Assembly (NCBI RefSeq): GCF_048569485.1 | Contig: NW_027442056.1 | Location: forward strand, 1 to 64,000 | Length of the DNA stretch: 64,000 bases | Origin: Anomaloglossus baeobatrachus | Taxonomy: Eukaryota > Chordata > Amphibia > Anura > Aromobatidae | Direction of reading: 5' to 3' | In this document: one piece after another, positions 1 to 11,887 of the stretch | Position numbering within the stretch: the stretch's first letter is position 1 | Layout of the letters: each line of letters opens with the position of its first letter | Program-made: the position numbers and the translations under genes | Notes under the pieces: generated by a model | What the model was told of the DNA's origin: nothing | Database searches by the model: none | What the model saw: the letters and a program-made list of their open reading frames with translations, nothing else

Positions 1-115
1 TATCTGGGGACCATATATTAAATGGATTTTTAGAACAGGGAGATGGAAAAAGAGCTTGCTCTGTCCACTCCACGCATTGACCTGGTATTGCAGTACCTCC
101 AGGAACGGTGCACCC
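1..115 (+). ncRNA. RNU2: U2 snRNA, 3' part (cut by window edge)
   Basis: This is U2 nucleotides 74-188; the 5' part lies before the window. The visible part matches the reference copy at 1236. Its 3' box (128..142) has T instead of C at 133, in the variable spacer of the box, so 3'-end formation should not be affected. Confidence 0.95.
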
Positions 116-127
116 CTTCTTAACCCA

Positions 128-142
128 GTTTCTAAAAGCAGA
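128..142 (+). promoter_or_regulatory. snRNA 3' box of the first copy
   Basis: It fits the pol II snRNA 3'-box pattern GTTT-N(0-3)-AAA-R-NN-AGA, with CT as the spacer where all other copies have CC. The box directs Integrator-dependent 3'-end formation. It starts 13 bp after the gene end, the usual distance. Confidence 0.85.
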
Positions 143-679
143 ACTCGATTCACCTGATTCATATTAGCCCGATTAGCGAATTGAAATGAATTTTTATCTA
201 ACACACTTTTTACTTGCTTTATTCATCCAAATAGCAAACTCATCACCACTCAACTTCACCAACTCTGCTATGTCCCGTGCAGTATCTTGTTGTCAGTCTA
301 ATCTAGATCATGTGTAATTGAATGGAATAGATCCCTTTTGGACAAAGTGGAGTCAGATGCTGCAGTGACCACAGGTGTGAGAGGATCTACAATTGGCATC
401 TGGTGTTATCTCTCTGCTTCCACTCCAAATAAAGTTACCTCTTGTTACCTGAACGTCAAATACTAAGAATGGGCGGCCTATGAAAGAATTAGTACTTTCA
501 TTAAGTATACTAAACCGGCTAATTGGGAATAGACAAACTGTAAAAAGCCCTCTGAGAAAGCCCCTCTCTAACCTTTGTTAGTAAGCTTTTCTGTAGCCTG
601 CCTGTTGATGTATTTTCGGTTTGAACAGCGCACAACATGAAGAGACGGAACACTGGCGGCTTGTCACAATGCCCCCCGA

Positions 680-687
680 TGACATCA
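680..687 (+). promoter_or_regulatory. CRE/AP-1-like motif in spacer
   Basis: TGACATCA differs by one base from the palindromic CRE TGACGTCA. It lies about 550 bp upstream of U2, further than known U2 distal elements, so a role in U2 transcription is only a possibility. It recurs in every unit. Confidence 0.25.
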
Positions 688-716
688 CAATAGCGCTGCT
701 GCCTAGAAAACAAGCT

Positions 717-905
717 GCGCAGAAGAAGTTGTTCTTTGGGTGGGAGGGTGGGCTAGTGGAAGGAGGGGGCAATCTCTTTTTTTCCCGGGTGGTAGGGGGA
801 TGACAGGAGAAGGGAAGCGGGTGGTGAGAAAGGTACAGAGGGCAGGGTTTGGGGGCTGGGAAGGAAAGGGAAAAGATTAGGGTTTGGGGATGATGAAAGG
901 GCTTT
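717..905 (+). other. G-rich polypurine tract with G-quadruplex motifs
   Basis: At 738..752 four GGG runs are separated by single bases (T, A, T), the tightest canonical G-quadruplex pattern. A second candidate with longer loops lies at 845..870. The tract recurs in every unit. Its complement is a long pyrimidine strand, which accounts for the long proline- and serine-rich open frame on the - strand. Confidence 0.7.
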
Positions 906-1050
906 CTACGGGTAAGGATGGCAAAGGGTGGCAGTGACGGAAAGTCAGGCAACCTGTCCTGTCCGTCTTTTTGTATCGTGAATTGGAAAGACTGCAAGGG
1001 GGAGGGGAGTTGCTTGCGCCCTAAAGGAGGAGTTATTCAGATTCATTGCA

Positions 1051-1069
1051 GTGGGCGGCGGCTGCAAAA
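1051..1069 (+). promoter_or_regulatory. Candidate distal sequence element (GC box plus octamer-like)
   Basis: GTGGGCGGCG at 1051..1060 contains a GGGCGG Sp1 core, followed at 1062..1069 by CTGCAAAA, a 6/8 match to the octamer ATGCAAAT. Vertebrate U2 distal elements combine an octamer with an Sp1 site near -220; this pair is at -185 to -167. The octamer match is weak, so the call rests mainly on the GC box and position. Confidence 0.4.
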
Positions 1070-1157
1070 CGCACCATTCTTCTTGTTTTTGCTCTGCAAA
1101 GCAGCCTTTTCAAGGGTTGGCTTGGGTGACAAAATGTCTTGTGTAGGCGTGGGTTTG

Positions 1158-1180
1158 TCTCCCTCTCGCTCTCTCTCCCT
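1158..1180 (+). repeat. CT-rich pyrimidine tract upstream of U2
   Basis: A 23-bp tract of C and T with a single G (1168), at -78 to -56, runs into the PSE candidate. It is the same length in nearly all units. One unit has an extra T at 58920. Confidence 0.7.
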
Positions 1181-1188
1181 AAGATGTG
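1172..1188 (+). promoter_or_regulatory. Candidate PSE (SNAPc site) of U2
   Basis: It lies at -64 to -48, the position expected for a vertebrate proximal sequence element. It ends in AAGATGTG, which resembles the TTGAATGTG end of the human U2 PSE. There is no TATA box near -25, as expected for a pol II rather than pol III snRNA promoter. The 5' half of the match is weak because it lies in the CT tract. Confidence 0.5.
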
Positions 1189-1235
1189 TCCGGCATAGGC
1201 CAGGGTGCCACTCGAGGCCCAAACCAATTCTGGTT

Positions 1236-1423
1236 ATCGCTTCTCGGCCTTTTGGCTAAGATCAAGTGTAGTATCTGTTCTTATCAGTTTAATATCTGAT
1301 ACGTCCCCTATCTGGGGACCATATATTAAATGGATTTTTAGAACAGGGAGATGGAAAAAGAGCTTGCTCTGTCCACTCCACGCATTGACCTGGTATTGCA
1401 GTACCTCCAGGAACGGTGCACCC
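1236..1423 (+). ncRNA. RNU2: U2 snRNA (reference copy)
   Basis: This is the spliceosomal U2 RNA, which pairs with the intron branch site. The 5' end ATCGCTTCTCGGCC is the vertebrate U2 start. Landmarks: stem-loop I (about nt 8-27); branch-point recognition GUAGUA at nt 33-38 (1268..1273); stem IIb UCCCC/GGGGA (nt 69-83); Sm site AUUUUUA at nt 99-105 (1334..1340), where human has AUUUUUG; stem III GAGC/GCUC (nt 125-134); and stem-loop IV (nt 154-176), whose loop binds U2A'/U2B''. The length is 188 nt, as in vertebrate U2. A perfect 3' box follows. The RNA should be made by pol II and capped. Confidence 0.98.
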
Positions 1424-1435
1424 CTTCTTAACCCA

Positions 1436-1450
1436 GTTTCCAAAAGCAGA
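1436..1450 (+). promoter_or_regulatory. snRNA 3' box (reference copy)
   Basis: GTTTCCAAAAGCAGA matches GTTT-N2-AAA-R-NN-AGA exactly. It signals Integrator cleavage of pol II snRNA precursors. The same box sits 13-27 bp after every U2 end; only the copies at 45915 and 48531 change a consensus base. Confidence 0.9.
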
Positions 1451-2543
1451 ACTCGATTCACCTGATTCATATTAGCCCGATTAGCGAATTGAAATGAATT
1501 TTTATCTAACACACTTTTTACTTGCTTTATTCATCCAAATAGCAAACTCATCACCACTCAACTTCACCAACTCTGCTATGTCCCGTGCAGTATCTTGTTG
1601 TCAGTCTAATCTAGATCATGTGTAATTGAATGGAATAGATCCCTTTTGGACAAAGTGGAGTCAGATGCTGCAGTGACCACAGGTGTGAGAGGATCTACAA
1701 TTGGCATCTGGTGTTATCTCTCTGCTTCCACTCCAAATAAAGTTACCTGTTGTTACCTGAACGTCAAATACTAAGAATGGGCGGCCTATGAAAGAATTAG
1801 TACTTTCATTAAGTATACTAAACCGGCTAATTGGGAATAGACAAACTGTAAAAAGCCCTCTGAGAAAGCCCCTCTCTAACCTTTGTTAGTAAGCTTTTCT
1901 GTAGCCTGCCTGTTGATGTATTTTCGGTTTGAACAGTGCACAACATGAAGAGACGGAACACTGGCGGCTTGTCACAATGCCCCCCGATGACATCACAATA
2001 GCGCTGCTGCCTAGAAAACAAGCTGCGCAGAAGAAGTTGTTCTTTGGGTGGGAGGGTGGGCTAGTGGAAGGAGGGGGCAATCTCTTTTTTTCCCGGGTGG
2101 TAGGGGGATGACAGGAGAAGGGAAGCGGGTGGTGAGAAAGGTACAGAGGGCAGGGTTTGGGGGCTGGGAAGGAAAGGGAAAAGATTAGGGTTTGGGGATG
2201 ATGAAAGGGCTTTCTACGGGTAAGGATGGCAAAGGGTGGCAGTGACGGAAAGTCAGGCAACCTGTCCTGTCCGTCTTTTTGTATCGTGAATTGGAAAGAC
2301 TGCAAGGGGGAGGGGAGTTGCTTGCGCCCTAAAGGAGGAGTTATTCAGATTCATTGCAGTGGGCGGCGGCTGCAAAACGCACCATTCTTCTTGTTTTTGC
2401 TCTGCAAAGCAGCCTTTTCAAGGGTTGGCTTGGGTGACAAAATGTCTTGTGTAGGCGTGGGTTTGTCTCCCTCTCGCTCTCTCTCCCTAAGATGTGTCCG
2501 GCATAGGCCAGGGTGCCACTCGAGGCCCAAACCAATTCTGGTT

Positions 2544-2731
2544 ATCGCTTCTCGGCCTTTTGGCTAAGATCAAGTGTAGTATCTGTTCTTATCAGTTTAA
2601 TATCTGATACGTCCCCTATCTGGGGACCATATATTAAATGGATTTTTAGAACAGGGAGATGGAAAAAGAGCTTGCTCTGTCCACTCCACGCATTGACCTG
2701 GTATTGCAGTACCTCCAGGAACGGTGCACCC
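2544..2731 (+). ncRNA. RNU2: U2 snRNA, uninterrupted
   Basis: It matches the reference copy at all 188 nt. PSE candidate 2480..2496; 3' box 2744..2758. Its spacer has T at 1937, where the units on both sides have C. Confidence 0.97.
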
Positions 2732-3851
2732 CTTCTTAACCCAGTTTCCAAAAGCAGAACTCGATTCACCTGATTCATATTAGCCCGATTAGCGAATTGA
2801 AATGAATTTTTATCTAACACACTTTTTACTTGCTTTATTCATCCAAATAGCAAACTCATCACCACTCAACTTCACCAACTCTGCTATGTCCCGTGCAGTA
2901 TCTTGTTGTCAGTCTAATCTAGATCATGTGTAATTGAATGGAATAGATCCCTTTTGGACAAAGTGGAGTCAGATGCTGCAGTGACCACAGGTGTGAGAGG
3001 ATCTACAATTGGCATCTGGTGTTATCTCTCTGCTTCCACTCCAAATAAAGTTACCTGTTGTTACCTGAACGTCAAATACTAAGAATGGGCGGCCTATGAA
3101 AGAATTAGTACTTTCATTAAGTATACTAAACCGGCTAATTGGGAATAGACAAACTGTAAAAAGCCCTCTGAGAAAGCCCCTCTCTAACCTTTGTTAGTAA
3201 GCTTTTCTGTAGCCTGCCTGTTGATGTATTTTCGGTTTGAACAGCGCACAACATGAAGAGACGGAACACTGGCGGCTTGTCACAATGCCCCCCGATGACA
3301 TCACAATAGCGCTGCTGCCTAGAAAACAAGCTGCGCAGAAGAAGTTGTTCTTTGGGTGGGAGGGTGGGCTAGTGGAAGGAGGGGGCAATCTCTTTTTTTC
3401 CCGGGTGGTAGGGGGATGACAGGAGAAGGGAAGCGGGTGGTGAGAAAGGTACAGAGGGCAGGGTTTGGGGGCTGGGAAGGAAAGGGAAAAGATTAGGGTT
3501 TGGGGATGATGAAAGGGCTTTCTACGGGTAAGGATGGCAAAGGGTGGCAGTGACGGAAAGTCAGGCAACCTGTCCTGTCCGTCTTTTTGTATCGTGAATT
3601 GGAAAGACTGCAAGGGGGAGGGGAGTTGCTTGCGCCCTAAAGGAGGAGTTATTCAGATTCATTGCAGTGGGCGGCGGCTGCAAAACGCACCATTCTTCTT
3701 GTTTTTGCTCTGCAAAGCAGCCTTTTCAAGGGTTGGCTTGGGTGACAAAATGTCTTGTGTAGGCGTGGGTTTGTCTCCCTCTCGCTCTCTCTCCCTAAGA
3801 TGTGTCCGGCATAGGCCAGGGTGCCACTCGAGGCCCAAACCAATTCTGGTT

Positions 3852-4039
3852 ATCGCTTCTCGGCCTTTTGGCTAAGATCAAGTGTAGTATCTGTTCTTAT
3901 CAGTTTAATATCTGATACGTCCCCTATCTGGGGACCATATATTAAATGGATTTTTAGAACAGGGAGATGGAAAAAGAGCTTGCTCTGTCCACTCCACGCA
4001 TTGACCTGGTATTGCAGTACCTCCAGGAACGGTGCACCC
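3852..4039 (+). ncRNA. RNU2: U2 snRNA, uninterrupted
   Basis: It matches the reference copy. PSE candidate 3788..3804; 3' box 4052..4066. Its spacer shares C at 3245 with the unit two steps to the left. Confidence 0.97.
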
Positions 4040-5159
4040 CTTCTTAACCCAGTTTCCAAAAGCAGAACTCGATTCACCTGATTCATATTAGCCCGATTAG
4101 CGAATTGAAATGAATTTTTATCTAACACACTTTTTACTTGCTTTATTCATCCAAATAGCAAACTCATCACCACTCAACTTCACCAACTCTGCTATGTCCC
4201 GTGCAGTATCTTGTTGTCAGTCTAATCTAGATCATGTGTAATTGAATGGAATAGATCCCTTTTGGACAAAGTGGAGTCAGATGCTGCAGTGACCACAGGT
4301 GTGAGAGGATCTACAATTGGCATCTGGTGTTATCTCTCTGCTTCCACTCCAAATAAAGTTACCTGTTGTTACCTGAACGTCAAATACTAAGAATGGGCGG
4401 CCTATGAAAGAATTAGTACTTTCATTAAGTATACTAAACCGGCTAATTGGGAATAGACAAACTGTAAAAAGCCCTCTGAGAAAGCCCCTCTCTAACCTTT
4501 GTTAGTAAGCTTTTCTGTAGCCTGCCTGTTGATGTATTTTCGGTTTGAACAGTGCACAACATGAAGAGACGGAACACTGGCGGCTTGTCACAATGCCCCC
4601 CGATGACATCACAATAGCGCTGCTGCCTAGAAAACAAGCTGCGCAGAAGAAGTTGTTCTTTGGGTGGGAGGGTGGGCTAGTGGAAGGAGGGGGCAATCTC
4701 TTTTTTTCCCGGGTGGTAGGGGGATGACAGGAGAAGGGAAGCGGGTGGTGAGAAAGGTACAGAGGGCAGGGTTTGGGGGCTGGGAAGGAAAGGGAAAAGA
4801 TTAGGGTTTGGGGATGATGAAAGGGCTTTCTACGGGTAAGGATGGCAAAGGGTGGCAGTGACGGAAAGTCAGGCAACCTGTCCTGTCCGTCTTTTTGTAT
4901 CGTGAATTGGAAAGACTGCAAGGGGGAGGGGAGTTGCTTGCGCCCTAAAGGAGGAGTTATTCAGATTCATTGCAGTGGGCGGCGGCTGCAAAACGCACCA
5001 TTCTTCTTGTTTTTGCTCTGCAAAGCAGCCTTTTCAAGGGTTGGCTTGGGTGACAAAATGTCTTGTGTAGGCGTGGGTTTGTCTCCCTCTCGCTCTCTCT
5101 CCCTAAGATGTGTCCGGCATAGGCCAGGGTGCCACTCGAGGCCCAAACCAATTCTGGTT

Positions 5160-5347
5160 ATCGCTTCTCGGCCTTTTGGCTAAGATCAAGTGTAGTATCT
5201 GTTCTTATCAGTTTAATATCTGATACGTCCCCTATCTGGGGACCATATATTAAATGGATTTTTAGAACAGGGAGATGGAAAAAGAGCTTGCTCTGTCCAC
5301 TCCACGCATTGACCTGGTATTGCAGTACCTCCAGGAACGGTGCACCC
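5160..5347 (+). ncRNA. RNU2: U2 snRNA, uninterrupted
   Basis: It matches the reference copy. PSE candidate 5096..5112; 3' box 5360..5374. I saw no private changes. Confidence 0.97.
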
Positions 5348-6467
5348 CTTCTTAACCCAGTTTCCAAAAGCAGAACTCGATTCACCTGATTCATATTAGC
5401 CCGATTAGCGAATTGAAATGAATTTTTATCTAACACACTTTTTACTTGCTTTATTCATCCAAATAGCAAACTCATCACCACTCAACTTCACCAACTCTGC
5501 TATGTCCCGTGCAGTATCTTGTTGTCAGTCTAATCTAGATCATGTGTAATTGAATGGAATAGATCCCTTTTGGACAAAGTGGAGTCAGATGCTGCAGTGA
5601 CCACAGGTGTGAGAGGATCTACAATTGGCATCTGGTGTTATCTCTCTGCTTCCACTCCAAATAAAGTTACCTGTTGTTACCTGAACGTCAAATACTAAGA
5701 ATGGGCGGCCTATGAAAGAATTAGTACTTTCATTAAGTATACTAAACCGGCTAATTGGGAATAGACAAACTGTAAAAAGCCCTCTGAGAAAGCCCCTCTC
5801 TAACCTTTGTTAGTAAGCTTTTCTGTAGCCTGCCTGTTGATGTATTTTCGGTTTGAACAGTGCACAACATGAAGAGACGGAACACTGGCGGCTTGTCACA
5901 ATGCCCCCCGATGACATCACAATAGCGCTGCTGCCTAGAAAACAAGCTGCGCAGAAGAAGTTGTTCTTTGGGTGGGAGGGTGGGCTAGTGGAAGGAGGGG
6001 GCAATCTCTTTTTTTCCCGGGTGGTAGGGGGATGACAGGAGAAGGGAAGCGGGTGGTGAGAAAGGTACAGAGGGCAGGGTTTGGGGGCTGGGAAGGAAAG
6101 GGAAAAGATTAGGGTTTGGGGATGATGAAAGGGCTTTCTACGGGTAAGGATGGCAAAGGGTGGCAGTGACGGAAAGTCAGGCAACCTGTCCTGTCCGTCT
6201 TTTTGTATCGTGAATTGGAAAGACTGCAAGGGGGAGGGGAGTTGCTTGCGCCCTAAAGGAGGAGTTATTCAGATTCATTGCAGTGGGCGGCGGCTGCAAA
6301 ACGCACCATTCTTCTTGTTTTTGCTCTGCAAAGCAGCCTTTTCAAGGGTTGGCTTGGGTGACAAAATGTCTTGTGTAGGCGTGGGTTTGTCTCCCTCTCG
6401 CTCTCTCTCCCTAAGATGTGTCCGGCATAGGCCAGGGTGCCACTCGAGGCCCAAACCAATTCTGGTT

Positions 6468-6655
6468 ATCGCTTCTCGGCCTTTTGGCTAAGATCAAGTG
6501 TAGTATCTGTTCTTATCAGTTTAATATCTGATACGTCCCCTATCTGGGGACCATATATTAAATGGATTTTTAGAACAGGGAGATGGAAAAAGAGCTTGCT
6601 CTGTCCACTCCACGCATTGACCTGGTATTGCAGTACCTCCAGGAACGGTGCACCC
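6468..6655 (+). ncRNA. RNU2: U2 snRNA, uninterrupted
   Basis: It matches the reference copy. PSE candidate 6404..6420; 3' box 6668..6682. I saw no private changes. Confidence 0.97.
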
Positions 6656-7775
6656 CTTCTTAACCCAGTTTCCAAAAGCAGAACTCGATTCACCTGATTC
6701 ATATTAGCCCGATTAGCGAATTGAAATGAATTTTTATCTAACACACTTTTTACTTGCTTTATTCATCCAAATAGCAAACTCATCACCACTCAACTTCACC
6801 AACTCTGCTATGTCCCGTGCAGTATCTTGTTGTCAGTCTAATCTAGATCATGTGTAATTGAATGGAATAGATCCCTTTTGGACAAAGTGGAGTCAGATGC
6901 TGCAGTGACCACAGGTGTGAGAGGATCTACAATTGGCATCTGGTGTTATCTCTCTGCTTCCACTCCAAATAAAGTTACCTGTTGTTACCTGAACGTCAAA
7001 TACTAAGAATGGGCGGCCTATGAAAGAATTAGTACTTTCATTAAGTATACTAAACCGGCTAATTGGGAATAGACAAACTGTAAAAAGCCCTCTGAGAAAG
7101 CCCCTCTCTAACCTTTGTTAGTAAGCTTTTCTGTAGCCTGCCTGTTGATGTATTTTCGGTTTGAACAGTGCACAACATGAAGAGACGGAACACTGGCGGC
7201 TTGTCACAATGCCCCCCGATGACATCACAATAGCGCTGCTGCCTAGAAAACAAGCTGCGCAGAAGAAGTTGTTCTTTGGGTGGGAGGGTGGGCTAGTGGA
7301 AGGAGGGGGCAATCTCTTTTTTTCCCGGGTGGTAGGGGGATGACAGGAGAAGGGAAGCGGGTGGTGAGAAAGGTACAGAGGGCAGGGTTTGGGGGCTGGG
7401 AAGGAAAGGGAAAAGATTAGGGTTTGGGGATGATGAAAGGGCTTTCTACGGGTAAGGATGGCAAAGGGTGGCAGTGACGGAAAGTCAGGCAACCTGTCCT
7501 GTCCGTCTTTTTGTATCGTGAATTGGAAAGACTGCAAGGGGGAGGGGAGTTGCTTGCGCCCTAAAGGAGGAGTTATTCAGATTCATTGCAGTGGGCGGCG
7601 GCTGCAAAACGCACCATTCTTCTTGTTTTTGCTCTGCAAAGCAGCCTTTTCAAGGGTTGGCTTGGGTGACAAAATGTCTTGTGTAGGCGTGGGTTTGTCT
7701 CCCTCTCGCTCTCTCTCCCTAAGATGTGTCCGGCATAGGCCAGGGTGCCACTCGAGGCCCAAACCAATTCTGGTT

Positions 7776-7963
7776 ATCGCTTCTCGGCCTTTTGGCTAAG
7801 ATCAAGTGTAGTATCTGTTCTTATCAGTTTAATATCTGATACGTCCCCTATCTGGGGACCATATATTAAATGGATTTTTAGAACAGGGAGATGGAAAAAG
7901 AGCTTGCTCTGTCCACTCCACGCATTGACCTGGTATTGCAGTACCTCCAGGAACGGTGCACCC
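7776..7963 (+). ncRNA. RNU2: U2 snRNA, uninterrupted
   Basis: It matches the reference copy. PSE candidate 7712..7728; 3' box 7976..7990. Confidence 0.97.
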
Positions 7964-9083
7964 CTTCTTAACCCAGTTTCCAAAAGCAGAACTCGATTCA
8001 CCTGATTCATATTAGCCCGATTAGCGAATTGAAATGAATTTTTATCTAACACACTTTTTACTTGCTTTATTCATCCAAATAGCAAACTCATCACCACTCA
8101 ACTTCACCAACTCTGCTATGTCCCGTGCAGTATCTTGTTGTCAGTCTAATCTAGATCATGTGTAATTGAATGGAATAGATCCCTTTTGGACAAAGTGGAG
8201 TCAGATGCTGCAGTGACCACAGGTGTGAGAGGATCTACAATTGGCATCTGGTGTTATCTCTCTGCTTCCACTCCAAATAAAGTTACCTGTTGTTACCTGA
8301 ACGTCAAATACTAAGAATGGGCGGCCTATGAAAGAATTAGTACTTTCATTAAGTATACTAAACCGGCTAATTGGGAATAGACAAACTGTAAAAAGCCCTC
8401 TGAGAAAGCCCCTCTCTAACCTTTGTTAGTAAGCTTTTCTGTAGCCTGCCTGTTGATGTATTTTCGGTTTGAACAGTGCACAACATGAAGAGACGGAACA
8501 CTGGCGGCTTGTCACAATGCCCCCCGATGACATCACAATAGCGCTGCTGCCTAGAAAACAAGCTGCGCAGAAGAAGTTGTTCTTTGGGTGGGAGGGTGGG
8601 CTAGTGGAAGGAGGGGGCAATCTCTTTTTTTCCCGGGTGGTAGGGGGATGACAGGAGAAGGGAAGCGGGTGGTGAGAAAGGTACAGAGGGCAGGGTTTGG
8701 GGGCTGGGAAGGAAAGGGAAAAGATTAGGGTTTGGGGATGATGAAAGGGCTTTCTACGGGTAAGGATGGCAAAGGGTGGCAGTGACGGAAAGTCAGGCAA
8801 CCTGTCCTGTCCGTCTTTTTGTATCGTGAATTGGAAAGACTGCAAGGGGGAGGGGAGTTGCTTGCGCCCTAAAGGAGGAGTTATTCAGATTCATTGCAGT
8901 GGGCGGCGGCTGCAAAACGCACCATTCTTCTTGTTTTTGCTCTGCAAAGCAGCCTTTTCAAGGGTTGGCTTGGGTGACAAAATGTCTTGTGTAGGCGTGG
9001 GTTTGTCTCCCTCTCGCTCTCTCTCCCTAAGATGTGTCCGGCATAGGCCAGGGTGCCACTCGAGGCCCAAACCAATTCTGGTT

Positions 9084-9271
9084 ATCGCTTCTCGGCCTTT
9101 TGGCTAAGATCAAGTGTAGTATCTGTTCTTATCAGTTTAATATCTGATACGTCCCCTATCTGGGGACCATATATTAAATGGATTTTTAGAACAGGGAGAT
9201 GGAAAAAGAGCTTGCTCTGTCCACTCCACGCATTGACCTGGTATTGCAGTACCTCCAGGAACGGTGCACCC
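9084..9271 (+). ncRNA. RNU2: U2 snRNA, uninterrupted
   Basis: It matches the reference copy. PSE candidate 9020..9036; 3' box 9284..9298. Confidence 0.97.
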
Positions 9272-10391
9272 CTTCTTAACCCAGTTTCCAAAAGCAGAAC
9301 TCGATTCACCTGATTCATATTAGCCCGATTAGCGAATTGAAATGAATTTTTATCTAACACACTTTTTACTTGCTTTATTCATCCAAATAGCAAACTCATC
9401 ACCACTCAACTTCACCAACTCTGCTATGTCCCGTGCAGTATCTTGTTGTCAGTCTAATCTAGATCATGTGTAATTGAATGGAATAGATCCCTTTTGGACA
9501 AAGTGGAGTCAGATGCTGCAGTGACCACAGGTGTGAGAGGATCTACAATTGGCATCTGGTGTTATCTCTCTGCTTCCACTCCAAATAAAGTTACCTGTTG
9601 TTACCTGAACGTCAAATACTAAGAATGGGCGGCCTATGAAAGAATTAGTACTTTCATTAAGTATACTAAACCGGCTAATTGGGAATAGACAAACTGTAAA
9701 AAGCCCTCTGAGAAAGCCCCTCTCTAACCTTTGTTAGTAAGCTTTTCTGTAGCCTGCCTGTTGATGTATTTTCGGTTTGAACAGTGCACAACATGAAGAG
9801 ACGGAACACTGGCGGCTTGTCACAATGCCCCCCGATGACATCACAATAGCGCTGCTGCCTAGAAAACAAGCTGCGCAGAAGAAGTTGTTCTTTGGGTGGG
9901 AGGGTGGGCTAGTGGAAGGAGGGGGCAATCTCTTTTTTTCCCGGGTGGTAGGGGGATGACAGGAGAAGGGAAGCGGGTGGTGAGAAAGGTACAGAGGGCA
10001 GGGTTTGGGGGCTGGGAAGGAAAGGGAAAAGATTAGGGTTTGGGGATGATGAAAGGGCTTTCTACGGGTAAGGATGGCAAAGGGTGGCAGTGACGGAAAG
10101 TCAGGCAACCTGTCCTGTCCGTCTTTTTGTATCGTGAATTGGAAAGACTGCAAGGGGGAGGGGAGTTGCTTGCGCCCTAAAGGAGGAGTTATTCAGATTC
10201 ATTGCAGTGGGCGGCGGCTGCAAAACGCACCATTCTTCTTGTTTTTGCTCTGCAAAGCAGCCTTTTCAAGGGTTGGCTTGGGTGACAAAATGTCTTGTGT
10301 AGGCGTGGGTTTGTCTCCCTCTCGCTCTCTCTCCCTAAGATGTGTCCGGCATAGGCCAGGGTGCCACTCGAGGCCCAAACCAATTCTGGTT

Positions 10392-10579
10392 ATCGCTTCT
10401 CGGCCTTTTGGCTAAGATCAAGTGTAGTATCTGTTCTTATCAGTTTAATATCTGATACGTCCCCTATCTGGGGACCATATATTAAATGGATTTTTAGAAC
10501 AGGGAGATGGAAAAAGAGCTTGCTCTGTCCACTCCACGCATTGACCTGGTATTGCAGTACCTCCAGGAACGGTGCACCC
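10392..10579 (+). ncRNA. RNU2: U2 snRNA, uninterrupted
   Basis: It matches the reference copy. PSE candidate 10328..10344; 3' box 10592..10606. Confidence 0.97.
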
Positions 10580-11699
10580 CTTCTTAACCCAGTTTCCAAA
10601 AGCAGAACTCGATTCACCTGATTCATATTAGCCCGATTAGCGAATTGAAATGAATTTTTATCTAACACACTTTTTACTTGCTTTATTCATCCAAATAGCA
10701 AACTCATCACCACTCAACTTCACCAACTCTGCTATGTCCCGTGCAGTATCTTGTTGTCAGTCTAATCTAGATCATGTGTAATTGAATGGAATAGATCCCT
10801 TTTGGACAAAGTGGAGTCAGATGCTGCAGTGACCACAGGTGTGAGAGGATCTACAATTGGCATCTGGTGTTATCTCTCTGCTTCCACTCCAAATAAAGTT
10901 ACCTGTTGTTACCTGAACGTCAAATACTAAGAATGGGCGGCCTATGAAAGAATTAGTACTTTCATTAAGTATACTAAACCGGCTAATTGGGAATAGACAA
11001 ACTGTAAAAAGCCCTCTGAGAAAGCCCCTCTCTAACCTTTGTTAGTAAGCTTTTCTGTAGCCTGCCTGTTGATGTATTTTCGGTTTGAACAGTGCACAAC
11101 ATGAAGAGACGGAACACTGGCGGCTTGTCACAATGCCCCCCGATGACATCACAATAGCGCTGCTGCCTAGAAAACAAGCTGCGCAGAAGAAGTTGTTCTT
11201 TGGGTGGGAGGGTGGGCTAGTGGAAGGAGGGGGCAATCTCTTTTTTTCCCGGGTGGTAGGGGGATGACAGGAGAAGGGAAGCGGGTGGTGAGAAAGGTAC
11301 AGAGGGCAGGGTTTGGGGGCTGGGAAGGAAAGGGAAAAGATTAGGGTTTGGGGATGATGAAAGGGCTTTCTACGGGTAAGGATGGCAAAGGGTGGCAGTG
11401 ACGGAAAGTCAGGCAACCTGTCCTGTCCGTCTTTTTGTATCGTGAATTGGAAAGACTGCAAGGGGGAGGGGAGTTGCTTGCGCCCTAAAGGAGGAGTTAT
11501 TCAGATTCATTGCAGTGGGCGGCGGCTGCAAAACGCACCATTCTTCTTGTTTTTGCTCTGCAAAGCAGCCTTTTCAAGGGTTGGCTTGGGTGACAAAATG
11601 TCTTGTGTAGGCGTGGGTTTGTCTCCCTCTCGCTCTCTCTCCCTAAGATGTGTCCGGCATAGGCCAGGGTGCCACTCGAGGCCCAAACCAATTCTGGTT

Positions 11700-11887
11700 A
11701 TCGCTTCTCGGCCTTTTGGCTAAGATCAAGTGTAGTATCTGTTCTTATCAGTTTAATATCTGATACGTCCCCTATCTGGGGACCATATATTAAATGGATT
11801 TTTAGAACAGGGAGATGGAAAAAGAGCTTGCTCTGTCCACTCCACGCATTGACCTGGTATTGCAGTACCTCCAGGAACGGTGCACCC
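11700..11887 (+). ncRNA. RNU2: U2 snRNA, uninterrupted
   Basis: It matches the reference copy. PSE candidate 11636..11652; 3' box 11900..11914. This is the last whole copy before two split copies. Confidence 0.97.

Larger units (their letters stand above)
143..1171 (+). other. Reference intergenic spacer (non-coding)
   Basis: This roughly 1-kb spacer is representative of every unit and I see no gene in it. The first half (143 to about 600) is AT-rich with no recognisable element. A short direct repeat of GTTACCT lies near 434-450. From about 717 to 905 the + strand is strongly purine- and G-rich. A GC box follows near 1051 and a pyrimidine tract begins at 1158. Private bases in this unit are C at 441 (G elsewhere) and C at 629 (T in all other units except at 3245). 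Open frames here show no protein features and run in overlapping frames on both strands. Confidence 0.8.

Noticed and set aside
434-440. AATAAA polyadenylation signal in the spacer
   Set aside because: U2 ends by the 3' box, not polyadenylation, and no protein-coding gene precedes the signal.
578-997. Recurrent 139-residue proline/serine-rich open frame on the - strand in every unit
   Set aside because: It is the complement of the purine-rich spacer tract. It overlaps open frames on the other strand, has no recognisable domain, and recurs only because the unit repeats.
918-1259. Recurrent 113-residue open frame on the + strand running into U2
   Set aside because: It crosses the U2 promoter and start and has no protein-like features. 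It is preserved by array homogenisation.
1234-1512. Recurrent 92-residue - strand frame covering U2
   Set aside because: It is antisense to a structured non-coding RNA gene and owes its conservation to U2.
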